From positions 1-50,952 of the IMG/VR virus record IMGVR_UViG_3300024273_001720: DNA of 50,952 bases; one strand, given 5' to 3'. Both the position numbers and the translations under genes were made by a program. Below the pieces are notes generated by a model, which had not been told where the DNA came from, made no database searches, and worked only from the letters and a program-made list of their open reading frames with translations. Source of the DNA: a virus. Positions 19,222 through 27,468 of the stretch are shown here, in pieces (positions within the stretch are counted from its first letter, which is position 1; each line of letters opens with the position of its first letter).

Positions 19222-21041
19222 TATAATGCCCTTCTGTTTTTAGCTTGTATTTGTGAAAACACTGTATTTGGTACTGCCGGTTCATCAAAGTAAATTGATA
19301 AAGCAGCCTGTTCTCCTAGTCTTGCATCGTCAATTACAGTGATACCATCTCTATCTTCCCAACCACCTCTGAATAGAGCAACTTCTTCCTTTTCAAGAAT
19401 AATATCTCCAAATGAATCTAAATTAATTACCCCTTCTGGCAATGCTGCTCCTGGTTCGAAGTTAACTTGATTTTTTGTTACAGTTCTTTTAAAGAAAACA
19501 AATTTTGATTTTCCATTACCAATCTCTTCTAAGACTGGAGTACTTGGAGTTACTGTAACCGTTTCTGATACATAGTAACCTAGCCTTCTTGCAGTTTCTT
19601 CCGTTTCTGAAACAAATCTAATATTTACAGAATCAATTCCTTCAACACCTTCTAATAGAGCTATAATGTCTGATTTTGGTAATCTGTCTCTTCTTGTTAT
19701 ATTTATTAAATAACTTGAAATTTTTGAACGAATTTCAGTATACAAACTTTGTTTGTTATAACCTTCAAAATATCTAATTTTAACATCCATTCTAAAATAT
19801 TGAACCTTTGGTTTAACTATCTTAACTTCAGTAGTAACCATTTGTTGACCACTTTTTTCTAATGTTTCTAAGATTCCGTTATTTTCATCCTCAGAGAAAA
19901 AGAATTCCTCTTGGTTTAAATTAAAATAATCATTGTTCTTATTTAGTTTTCTTGCAGTATCAGGTAACATAAATAAGTATATGATGTTATCATCATCTAG
20001 ATAACCGTCATCTGTTGTATTATATGCATCAAGGTATGAAAACATTCCATATCTAGATAGAAAATGTTCATAGTTATTTGGTGTTGCTAGGACAAACGAG
20101 TGTGATTGTAGCGGCGCAATTAACTTTGTTAATTCTATACTTTCAGGATCTGCACCCATCTTTGGTGCAGCGGTAAACGTTGACTCTAGCATATTATTTA
20201 AATTAATTGAATTTCCAAGAGAGTCAAATCCTTCTGTTTCAAATGTGAAATTTAAATCTTTATACCCAGATAAATTACCTCTAGCACCTTCATTAACTAA
20301 ATATTCTACCGAAATCGAAGCACCTGCTATTGGAATTGCACCAAATGATCCATTTCCAAAATAAATATCTAAACCTCCAGTTATACCAGTTTTTACTAAG
20401 TATCCTTTAGTACCGACTTTCATATCATATAATGAATCGTATTTAGTCCATAGTTCGCTATTAACGCTAACTCTAACCGCGTGATGATCTGTATTTCCTT
20501 TAATAACTACATTGAATGATTGTAGCTTTTCACCAGTACCTGTTAATATCTGGGATTCTAGTTTTCCTTGAACAATTGGAATATATAGGTAATTTGCATT
20601 ACTTTTTTCTATTCTAAATTGATCATTGTTTGTTTTCAGAATATATTTAAGACCGTTCTTACTTGAAATAATCGTAGTATTAGCTAATATATTTAATGAA
20701 TCTCCTTTAATATCGTTAAATGCCGTAGTATTTAATCTTATTTTAATTTCACCAGAAGCCGCAGATCCTCTAAAAGAATCATGACCAGCAAGTCTAGATA
20801 GTCCATATATCGACTCAGGATTTTGCGCTGTTAGAATGCTTTGCTCAACTGTAGAGTCCTCTATATAATAAAAGATCAGACTAGTTATTTGCGTTAAAAC
20901 ATCAAGTATTTGCGAAAACGGAGAGGCTGATGTAAACAATTCATTAGCTCTACCATACATTCTTGAGATATATGATCTAGTGTCAGCGATCATTTCAGTG
21001 GTCTTGATCCTAGACGTTGATAAAAAATTAAAATTTGGCAT
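19221..21041 (-). CDS. gp6: Baseplate wedge protein, T4 gp6 / baseplate J-like
   Basis: A 606-residue protein (T4 gp6 is 660). The central part, with GITGGLDIYFGNGSFGAIP then GASISVEYLVNEGARGNL, is the typical baseplate J-like strand pattern. A later segment (VQYFRMDVKIRYFEGYN through GVEGIDSVNIRFVSE) matches the C-terminal J-like domain in which helices follow a conserved V-D-V strand. It sits directly after a gp25 gene, the invariant neighbour of gp6/J proteins in contractile tails. In such machines it forms the inner wedge ring that opens on sheath contraction. Confidence 0.85.
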   Translation of the reverse strand: MPNFNFLSTSRIKTTEMIADTRSYISRMYGRANELFTSASPFSQILDVLTQITSLIFYYIEDSTVEQSILTAQNPESIYGLSRLAGHDSFRGSAASGEIKIRLNTTAFNDIKGDSLNILANTTIISSKNGLKYILKTNNDQFRIEKSNANYLYIPIVQGKLESQILTGTGEKLQSFNVVIKGNTDHHAVRVSVNSELWTKYDSLYDMKVGTKGYLVKTGITGGLDIYFGNGSFGAIPIAGASISVEYLVNEGARGNLSGYKDLNFTFETEGFDSLGNSINLNNMLESTFTAAPKMGADPESIELTKLIAPLQSHSFVLATPNNYEHFLSRYGMFSYLDAYNTTDDGYLDDDNIIYLFMLPDTARKLNKNNDYFNLNQEEFFFSEDENNGILETLEKSGQQMVTTEVKIVKPKVQYFRMDVKIRYFEGYNKQSLYTEIRSKISSYLINITRRDRLPKSDIIALLEGVEGIDSVNIRFVSETEETARRLGYYVSETVTVTPSTPVLEEIGNGKSKFVFFKRTVTKNQVNFEPGAALPEGVINLDSFGDIILEKEEVALFRGGWEDRDGITVIDDARLGEQAALSIYFDEPAVPNTVFSQIQAKNRRAL

Positions 21042-21057
21042 TACTTTTATATTTTAT

Positions 21058-21411
21058 TTATATTGAAACACTGATTTGATATTTGTTGTCAACAATTATA
21101 TCTACAAACACTAGGTTTCTTTCGGTTTCTTGTGCAAATTCAACAGAAACTTGAGTATTGAATTTTTTTGACAATGGAATATATCTTTCAAGCTGTTCTA
21201 TTATTACAGATTTGATCATTTGATCATTGTACATAAATGAATATACATAATCTTCTAAATTAGCTCCAAAATCTGAATCACCGAGCACTTCACCTTTTCT
21301 TGTGAATAACATTACTTCTATCTGAGTTAACAACATGGAAATTTCCTCATCAGATTGAATCTGTTGAGGATCATAATTCGGGTCATTAATATCTTTTATG
21401 TATAATTCCAT
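21058..21411 (-). CDS. gp25: Baseplate wedge protein gp25-like
   Basis: A 117-residue protein of normal gp25 length. It carries the family pattern: an N-terminal strand, the segment ISMLLTQIEVMLFTRKGEVL, then DSDFGANLEDYVYSF, a helix (IKSVIIEQLERYIP) and a final strand pair. gp25 initiates sheath polymerisation and is among the most conserved proteins of contractile tails. It is followed after 16 bases by the gp6-like gene, as in T4-like and P2-like systems. Confidence 0.9.
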   Translation of the reverse strand: MELYIKDINDPNYDPQQIQSDEEISMLLTQIEVMLFTRKGEVLGDSDFGANLEDYVYSFMYNDQMIKSVIIEQLERYIPLSKKFNTQVSVEFAQETERNLVFVDIIVDNKYQISVSI

Positions 21412-21426
21412 ATTTTATATATTCTT

Positions 21427-22257
21427 TTAAGAATGCATCATCCAGTCGGTACCTTCGTCACTTTTTATTTCTTCAATTACAGCTTCTAATTCAGCTTCTC
21501 CTAATCCTTGTATTAAATCAGGACTAACAGTGATATTACCAGGAAGGGCAAATCCAAAGATTCCTAATTTCTGACCTAATGATATTTTTATTTTTGCAGC
21601 GCAATATCTAAAGAATGCTTCATCAGAAAATAATGCACATTCAGGAATAGTTTCATAAACCTCTAAAATAACATCCCTTGTTGGGGTTTCTCCCGTGAAT
21701 CTAAGCTCATGAGTTAGTTGATTATATTGATAACTCAATGGATTGTGAATAATTTGTCTAGCCAAATCAAAGAAACTTTCATTGATTACGTAGTACTGTA
21801 AATTCTCAGCAGCATCCGCTGTTTTAGAACCACCATACATTCCACCCATTAACATTCTTTCAACGGCAAAATCACCCTGTGTAAAGTTAATGTCCATTGA
21901 ACCTCCCCAATTTGCTCCGGTTTGAAATAAACCATACACTGAATAAACTTCGTTTCCTCCTGTGATTGCATCCATAGCCGGAAGTGTAAAACTTCTAGTG
22001 TTTTTAAAATGATCCGTTGAAAATAGTGCAATTGGCAAAACCATGAAGTTCTCCCTAACAGAGTACTCGTAATTTTTATAGAACCATTTCTTTGCACGTT
22101 TGACAATGTTTTGTACCTCCTTTTTTGGAAGGTTCATCGGAATCATACAAGATCCTGTAATTTCATCTGCTAATTCGTTGACAAAGGTATTAAAGCACTC
22201 AGTATCCCATGATGGATCTATTAAGCTATCATCGTTTCCTACTAGTATGTTACTCAT
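21427..22257 (-). CDS. Virion structural protein, neck or baseplate, family not recognised
   Basis: A 276-residue protein that opens the wedge cluster directly before gp25. It has an N-terminal helical part (residues about 15-75, including KKEVQNIVKRAKKWFYKNYE), a Gly/Met-rich middle (MLMGGMYGGSKTA) and a beta strand pair (LTHELRFTGETPTRDVILEVYE) near residue 190. The C-terminus is acidic. No catalytic motif is visible. Position favours a baseplate or tail-completion role; I cannot assign a T4 equivalent. Confidence 0.55.
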   Translation of the reverse strand: MSNILVGNDDSLIDPSWDTECFNTFVNELADEITGSCMIPMNLPKKEVQNIVKRAKKWFYKNYEYSVRENFMVLPIALFSTDHFKNTRSFTLPAMDAITGGNEVYSVYGLFQTGANWGGSMDINFTQGDFAVERMLMGGMYGGSKTADAAENLQYYVINESFFDLARQIIHNPLSYQYNQLTHELRFTGETPTRDVILEVYETIPECALFSDEAFFRYCAAKIKISLGQKLGIFGFALPGNITVSPDLIQGLGEAELEAVIEEIKSDEGTDWMMHS

Positions 22258-22273
22258 TATCTTATTTTTATTT

Positions 22274-23566
22274 TTATATTAATTTGTACTTAATGATTTC
22301 AACATCATTAAATTTTGCAAGTTTTTTATCGTATGTACCTTCTCTAAAAATACCACCATGCATTGTTCCTTTAAATACTCCTTTACCATATACATAACAA
22401 TCGCTTGCAACACAAGATCCATGTACATATGATGTGTCTAATTTACTTGAATTCAGCTGAGTACTTGAATAAAAGTTACAATAGTGAATATCTGAACCAT
22501 GAATATCACATCCATACATATCACATTCTGAGAATTCTCCTCTTAAGAAACATCCAACGAATTCATACCCATGTAAATCTACACAATACTCTAGTTTTCC
22601 ACCAGATACCTGTATTCTCCCACTATCTGAATCATAATTAATGTGTCCTTTTGATAGGGTACCATGTGTAAACAATTTCATCACATGTTCTTTAACACTT
22701 GGCCAATAAAGATCTACTACCTTTGGGTTGTCATTTAAATCTACTGTAAATTTAACATGCTTCCAATTGTCTTTGATTGTTTTCCAATCCTTACGTGCGT
22801 CAATTATTCTTTGATTTTTAGAAATTATCTTCTTAAGTTCAATTGCATTCAATCCTGAAAATTCATGGTTATCTGTTGATTTCCATAATTGTAATATGAA
22901 GCTATCGACAAGATGTAAAATTTTAGTTGTTTTCTTTTCCCAATCAGCGCCACCAACATATCTAAACTCTAAATAGTTTTTATGTCTCTTTTCGAAATTG
23001 ATACCATAGTATTTAGTATCTGGGTAGATGAAGTTTTGTTGGTTGATATATTTACCATCAAAGAAATATGTGTCCTCTTTAGGTAAAACGAATTTGATTG
23101 ATTTTGCGTATGCTGAATTCTCTCTCTTTGGAAAGAATTTAAAAACCTGCTCCTCGTTAAAATCTAGAATGAATTTAAGAGTATTCATCTTAGAGATTCT
23201 ATATTTATTCTCTATTTTAGATTTGTCAAAGGAAATATTCAGGTGAATCGAGGAACGGTCATTAGTATATCCATTCTCTTCAATCCATTTACACACATCG
23301 ATTATCATTAATCTTGCTGCAAAATATGGAAGAGCACCTGTAACAAGTTCAAGAAGCTTTGCACCTCCCGACATATCAGGTTCTATTTTAAATTCATCTT
23401 GAGTTACTTCAAAATCACTATGTGCCTTTATCTCAACATGTATCTTTTTGCCAAGAAGCTTTGCAATTTGATCTGCAGTTTCTTGAGCTGACAAATTTGA
23501 ATAAAATTCAAATTCAACACCGACTAAGGCATTTTGCAAAATGTTTGCATCGTTTAGGTTATTCAT
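22274..23566 (-). CDS. Amidoligase-like protein with C-terminal pentapeptide-like repeats
   Basis: A 430-residue protein. The N-terminal 210 residues carry the motif series of the amidoligase branch of the glutamine-synthetase/GCS fold: GVEFEF at residues 16-21, DMSGGAKLLELVTGAL at 64-79, SSIHLNIS at 105-112 and YLEFRYVGG at 198-206. Such enzymes form amide or peptide bonds with ATP. From about residue 325 to 410 the chain switches to short Cys/Gly/Asp repeats (EFSECDMYGCDIHGSDIHYC), which suggests a pentapeptide-like right-handed helix. It lies inside the tail operon behind a hairpin leader. Target and activity are unknown; modification of a virion protein or cell wall is inferred. Confidence 0.65.
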   Translation of the reverse strand: MNNLNDANILQNALVGVEFEFYSNLSAQETADQIAKLLGKKIHVEIKAHSDFEVTQDEFKIEPDMSGGAKLLELVTGALPYFAARLMIIDVCKWIEENGYTNDRSSIHLNISFDKSKIENKYRISKMNTLKFILDFNEEQVFKFFPKRENSAYAKSIKFVLPKEDTYFFDGKYINQQNFIYPDTKYYGINFEKRHKNYLEFRYVGGADWEKKTTKILHLVDSFILQLWKSTDNHEFSGLNAIELKKIISKNQRIIDARKDWKTIKDNWKHVKFTVDLNDNPKVVDLYWPSVKEHVMKLFTHGTLSKGHINYDSDSGRIQVSGGKLEYCVDLHGYEFVGCFLRGEFSECDMYGCDIHGSDIHYCNFYSSTQLNSSKLDTSYVHGSCVASDCYVYGKGVFKGTMHGGIFREGTYDKKLAKFNDVEIIKYKLI

Positions 23567-23612
23567 TTACTATTAGATATATTAACTTACGTTAGGTTAT
23601 ATATCCAAGTAA
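23567..23612 (-). promoter_or_regulatory. Hairpin leader with embedded TATATAAC box before the amidoligase-like gene
   Basis: On the minus strand TTACTTGGATATATAAC (23612-23596) pairs with the segment abutting the ATG (23586-23567): 5 outer base pairs, a small internal loop, 7 core base pairs, a one-base bulge and 3 closing base pairs. The box GATATATAAC lies in the 5' arm. The same core (TGGATATATAAC) with different but still complementary outer arms occurs before the gene starting at 33821. Start-site occlusion in read-through RNA is inferred. Confidence 0.45.
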
Positions 23613-23616
23613 ATAA

Positions 23617-24420
23617 CTACATCATAGAATCCAGTTTAGTTTGTAGTTTTTTAATTTGTTTAGTCCAATCGACGATTGATTGTTCTTTCCCGGTAATGTT
23701 GATTCTTTTCCAACTTTCTATTTTTTTAGCAATACCATCTTCCATCTCTTGATTGTAATATGCCTCGTCATTGTTGTAATTTTTGGCAGCATCTCTCTTT
23801 ATAATCTCTGACCATGTTGGCCATTCATACCAATCGTTTTTATCTTTTAATATTTGAATGATTTCACTATCTGTTGGTTTTGAATTCATCTTAACATCTT
23901 CTAATGCCTTTGTAATTCTGGCCTCATATTGTTTAATGTCATTGTTTAACTTTTCAGCCTTAGACATTTTTTTAATCTTGTCAGAATATTCTTTCGAAAT
24001 CGTAGAAGCTCCAGTTTTAGGAATGCTTGTTTTTGTAATATATCTATAATGAAGTCTTTGGATATTGTGACCACCTGCATAAATAGCTTCAGTCGCAAAA
24101 TTATATGCAACTCCATCTCTCTGGATTTGTGCATTTATTTCAATATTTCCTTTAGCACTTTTACTAACGTTTAAAGAAAGTAAAGAATCAGTTGGTTGTG
24201 TATAAGTTTCAACAGCTTTAACCATATCAAAGATTAGATTAAGTCTTGCAGATTCTCTGTCATACTTAGTAAATTCTTGGTTGAATGTTTTAACAAACCA
24301 TGTTTCAGTAGCAGCAACCATTTCTAAAACAGTAGGTTCTAATGCATCCAAAATAACATTAACAATATTATTTTCCTTTGATTCGTTTAAGAACTGTGAA
24401 TATGTTTTAATTTTGCTCAT
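23617..24420 (-). CDS. Putative internal capsid protein with T4-like capsid-targeting N-terminus
   Basis: A 267-residue Lys/Glu-rich, helical protein with no recognised domain. Its N-terminus, MSKIKTYSQFLNES, closely resembles the capsid-targeting peptide of T4 internal proteins (MKTYQEFIAE in IPIII). In T4 the prohead protease cuts after a hydrophobic-x-Glu triplet; here that would be FLNE followed by Ser-14. The body contains two long helical stretches near residues 145-180 and 235-267. It is monocistronic-looking: a terminator module precedes it and a hairpin leader follows. Capsid packaging is inferred from the peptide. Confidence 0.55.
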   Translation of the reverse strand: MSKIKTYSQFLNESKENNIVNVILDALEPTVLEMVAATETWFVKTFNQEFTKYDRESARLNLIFDMVKAVETYTQPTDSLLSLNVSKSAKGNIEINAQIQRDGVAYNFATEAIYAGGHNIQRLHYRYITKTSIPKTGASTISKEYSDKIKKMSKAEKLNNDIKQYEARITKALEDVKMNSKPTDSEIIQILKDKNDWYEWPTWSEIIKRDAAKNYNNDEAYYNQEMEDGIAKKIESWKRINITGKEQSIVDWTKQIKKLQTKLDSMM

Positions 24421-24431
24421 ACGTTATATAT

Positions 24432-24521
24432 TTGTTTTTTTAATTATAATGTAAATATAAACAAAAAAGCCCAAACAAAAAAATGTTTGGGCTATTATTT
24501 TTCAAAAAGTTATTAACAATT
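24432..24521 (-). repeat. Terminator/leader module, copy A
   Basis: One of four intergenic modules built alike. In minus orientation each has AATTGTTAATAACTTT at the stop codon of the upstream gene, then (in three of four) a GC-richer hairpin with a T-rich tail, then TATATTTACATTATAATTAA before the next gene. This copy separates the S1 gene from the capsid-targeting-peptide gene. The plus-strand 16-mer AAAGTTATTAACAATT is at 24506-24521. Confidence 0.7.
24468..24493 (-). terminator. Intrinsic terminator after the S1-domain gene
   Basis: A perfect 10-bp inverted repeat, AGCCCAAACA / TGTTTGGGCT, with a 6-base loop. On the minus strand it is followed by TTTTTTG, as expected for a Rho-independent terminator of the S1 gene ending at 24520. 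Confidence 0.8.
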
Positions 24522-25710
24522 ATAGTTTTAAGAAAACTTTTCTTGTGTCAACTTCTATTCTTGTGATTTGTACAGTAATTGGACTGTTCTTTGTGAGTGA
24601 ATCAATTTCTATACCCTCTGGCAATTCAGATATATGTAACAATCCTACAATACCATCTCCAATGTCTACGAATACACCATAATCTTTCACGGACTTAATG
24701 GTACCAATAACTTCAGTTGGGAATGATTTGTACTTTCCTGCAATTTCTTTCCATGGATCTACAGTTTCAACAACATCCAATTGAGTCAAAGTAATTTTAG
24801 TATCACTGATAATTTCTTTTACTTTGAATTCAATCTCATCACCGGGATTAATTTCTCTGGCTTTATGTTTTCTAGCCATTTCACTGGTTAAGTCATTAGC
24901 ATAAATCATACCAGTTAAACATCCATCAAATTCAACGAATACTCCATATTTTGCAGAACCTGTAACATTTCCTTTTTTAGTTTCTCCAATAGAATTTCTA
25001 AGTTCTTCTACTTTACCAGGAATCATTGCCTGTAGGTATTTTCTATGTGAAACAATAACTGTTCCTCTTTCTGTCGAATAGCTCATAGGAACTACATACA
25101 TTTGAGTGTTTAAGATAGATTCAAATTCTGCAAGTTTGTTAATTCCCGCAAGAGAACCTGGCATAAAACAATCCACTCCTTGTACATTTACGAAATACCC
25201 TCCGTTTGGAATCATTCCAGTCACAGTTCCGACGTATGCTGTTTTACCTTCTTCGATCGATTCTAAAATATCTCTAAGAACTGCAGCTTTAATTCCAGCA
25301 TCAACAGATCCTAAGATAAATCCTTTGTTTGTTCTGTCACCTGATACTTCAACAGATACCTCAGTACCTGGTACTAATTTTGCCTTTGAAATTGCTGTCT
25401 CCTTTGCCATATTAACATAAACCATTTCTTTGTGGCCAATATCAATTGAAGCCCATTCAACATCTACTGCATATACTATACCGCTATGTGTTTCTCCAGG
25501 GTTAACCGAAAATACGTTTTGGGTTGTTGCGAACGCATTTTCCATTAGGTTGTAAAGTTCTTGAGCGTAGGGCTCTCTTGAATAAACTTTGTGACCATTC
25601 TTTGTTTTTACATGAGGGTTTGGTTTTTTGTAAGCTGATGGACAATCCGCTAAGTGAGCATCCCAATCAAATCCTAATAAACCTTCATTTGCAATTTGTT
25701 TTTTTGACAT
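24520..25710 (-). CDS. Phage-encoded multi-S1-domain protein (ribosomal protein S1-like)
   Basis: A 396-residue protein with four S1 OB-fold units at about residues 75-135, 145-210, 235-300 and 325-396. The last two carry the typical patterns KYGVFVEFDGCLTGMIYANDL and DYGVFVDIGDGIVGLLHISEL. Host bS1 is usually about 550-600 residues with six units, so this is a shortened form. The N-terminal GFDWDAH recalls the FDWDA-type start that I remember from Bacteroidota bS1; that needs checking. It sits alone within the tail block with its own terminator and an upstream TATATAAT box. Binding mRNA on the host ribosome is inferred. Confidence 0.8.
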   Translation of the reverse strand: MSKKQIANEGLLGFDWDAHLADCPSAYKKPNPHVKTKNGHKVYSREPYAQELYNLMENAFATTQNVFSVNPGETHSGIVYAVDVEWASIDIGHKEMVYVNMAKETAISKAKLVPGTEVSVEVSGDRTNKGFILGSVDAGIKAAVLRDILESIEEGKTAYVGTVTGMIPNGGYFVNVQGVDCFMPGSLAGINKLAEFESILNTQMYVVPMSYSTERGTVIVSHRKYLQAMIPGKVEELRNSIGETKKGNVTGSAKYGVFVEFDGCLTGMIYANDLTSEMARKHKAREINPGDEIEFKVKEIISDTKITLTQLDVVETVDPWKEIAGKYKSFPTEVIGTIKSVKDYGVFVDIGDGIVGLLHISELPEGIEIDSLTKNSPITVQITRIEVDTRKVFLKL

Positions 25711-25746
25711 TTTTTTTGTTTGTTAAAGTGTTAATAAATTATATGA

Positions 25747-25756
25747 TTATATATAT
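25747..25756 (-). promoter_or_regulatory. Candidate TATATAAT box before the S1-domain gene
   Basis: On the minus strand ATATATATAA is followed by TCATATAATTTATTAAC, about 35-45 bases before the ATG at 25710. The 52-base gap holds no hairpin. The leader is A-rich (AACAAACAAAAAAAATG) and has no Shine-Dalgarno sequence. Confidence 0.35.
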
Positions 25757-25762
25757 GTTTTT

Positions 25763-27385
25763 CTAGAATGTAAATGGACTAAATCCTATCATAGGAGTAA
25801 CGGAAGTTCCTGCTGACAATTGGCCATTGTATATGAATTTTAAATCCTTTAAATGTTTTGAGCATGATACTGCAACTGCAGTTGCAACTGCTTTAACTGC
25901 AGTCTCAAGTGATGGATCTGTTTTAAACTGCTTGCCTGTATTCCATGCTCTTCTCAGGTCATCCGCTAGTCTTTGTTTATTACCATATGATATTGGAATA
26001 AATGTACCAGGGGAGGGGATGTTACATGGTAATATTGGCGGTGCAGGGTTAAATGGCTGAGTGGATGTCGATATCCAATATTTAATAATAGTATCTGCCA
26101 TTATACAATATGCATCATTACCATTACAACCATCCGCTTGAGTCCTATTTGCGTCTGCAGTTTCATTGACCCATTGCCTCTTTAACGAATCGAACCTATC
26201 CCTCTCAACGATATATTGTATTTTTTTAGTATTAGATGCCTCACTGTCCTTTCTACGCAGATATTGGCCATATAATAGACCAGTTGGATCTAACAAATTA
26301 TCCCTTTTATATTCGTTAAGACTTAAGTATTTGTTTTGTTGAGTATATACTAATGTTGTAATAAATGGTATTGTTAGCCATGCAGGAATTCTATCAGGGT
26401 ATGTTTTGCTTTCTTCTTGAAATATTCTACTGTTTAGATTTTCTCGGAACGTTGTACCATTGTCCATCCATAATATCACTTGATCCTTGACCTTCGATAT
26501 AAACGTATCAGGTTTATTAATATCTATATTTTCTACCCATCTTCTAAATTCTATAGTCCCGTCATTTTGGCCCAACACTCTCTTAGCAACTGCTATTACT
26601 CTAGTGCCTTCATTCATTTCCGGTACAATTTGTCGTTTGGCATTTGATTTAATTACAATATCCCCAGGTACTCCGTCTGGCATTATTACAATAGTGAGAC
26701 TTTGATTAACATCCTTTAACTCTATTGTTCCAGTAGAATCTATTGCGCTATCAAAAATATATCTGTATTTTCCAGGTATCACTGGGATCCTAACTTTAGA
26801 GACACCCTGTAAATCCGTGGTGGTCTTTAGTCGCACTCCATTTAATCTATAAGTAATTTCATACGGTGCAACCCCATCGCCTCCAGTTACCTTCAGGGTA
26901 ACTTCTGATGGTACCTTCATGTTATCTGTATCATTATTGGAAGTAACTCCAATTTCTCCAAATAGATTGGTCTCCTCTACTATATTTGGATTTGGACAAG
27001 TTGATGGAAAGAGCTGATAAAATAAAAAAGGTTCTATTTTGTTTTTATTTTCAAGAGTCCATTTCTCCATATCACATAGAGGGTCTAGATTTAAATCAAT
27101 CTTTGGAAATGGTTCAAACATATCCGCATATATGGAATTTTCGAATTTATCCTCAAGCCTTGGTTCTGTTGATTTGTATAGTGTATCGAATGCAAGAGTA
27201 AAACCTACTTCAAGTATTTTTTTATCTCCAGGCGAATGTATGTTTCCATTTGGTATTTGGGCAGTTTTAATGGCTCTAAAATATTCATTAGCAACGAACA
27301 TACCGAAATCATTAGGCCCTGTAGAAGTTCTACTGAGCATTTTATTTGAAACGTTACTTATGAATATTGGCCACTGTGCAGGCAT
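25763..27385 (-). CDS. Tail/baseplate structural protein with Ig-like domain
   Basis: A 540-residue protein. The N-terminal 140 residues are helical and include FEPFPKIDLN. Residues about 155-250 form an Ig-like or carboxypeptidase-regulatory-like beta domain (SEVTLKVTGGDGVAPYEITY, then GKYRYIFD). The C-terminal half is mixed, with a Cys pair region (CNGNDAYCIMADTI). No enzymatic motif is evident. It follows the gp5-like spike gene and precedes S1, so it is probably virion-associated. I cannot name a family. Confidence 0.55.
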   Translation of the reverse strand: MPAQWPIFISNVSNKMLSRTSTGPNDFGMFVANEYFRAIKTAQIPNGNIHSPGDKKILEVGFTLAFDTLYKSTEPRLEDKFENSIYADMFEPFPKIDLNLDPLCDMEKWTLENKNKIEPFLFYQLFPSTCPNPNIVEETNLFGEIGVTSNNDTDNMKVPSEVTLKVTGGDGVAPYEITYRLNGVRLKTTTDLQGVSKVRIPVIPGKYRYIFDSAIDSTGTIELKDVNQSLTIVIMPDGVPGDIVIKSNAKRQIVPEMNEGTRVIAVAKRVLGQNDGTIEFRRWVENIDINKPDTFISKVKDQVILWMDNGTTFRENLNSRIFQEESKTYPDRIPAWLTIPFITTLVYTQQNKYLSLNEYKRDNLLDPTGLLYGQYLRRKDSEASNTKKIQYIVERDRFDSLKRQWVNETADANRTQADGCNGNDAYCIMADTIIKYWISTSTQPFNPAPPILPCNIPSPGTFIPISYGNKQRLADDLRRAWNTGKQFKTDPSLETAVKAVATAVAVSCSKHLKDLKFIYNGQLSAGTSVTPMIGFSPFTF

Positions 27386-27402
27386 TTACTATATGTTTTA
27401 TA

Positions 27403-27415
27403 GAATTATATATCT
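27403..27415 (-). promoter_or_regulatory. Candidate TATATAAT box before the 540-residue gene
   Basis: On the minus strand AGATATATAATTC lies 18-30 bases before the ATG at 27385. The downstream leader CTATAAAACATATAG resembles those at 36841 and 42875, which have TATATAAT followed by a CTA-AAACATATA-type leader. Confidence 0.4.
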
Positions 27416-27468
27416 TTATCTCAAAACGTTAACATGTCCTTTGAATATATATATATATTCTCTTTTAT

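Noticed and set aside
27443-27460. GAATATATATATATATTC palindrome as a terminator or operator
   Set aside because: It is a simple AT run in an AT-rich gap with no GC in the stem; a chance low-complexity tract is the simpler reading.
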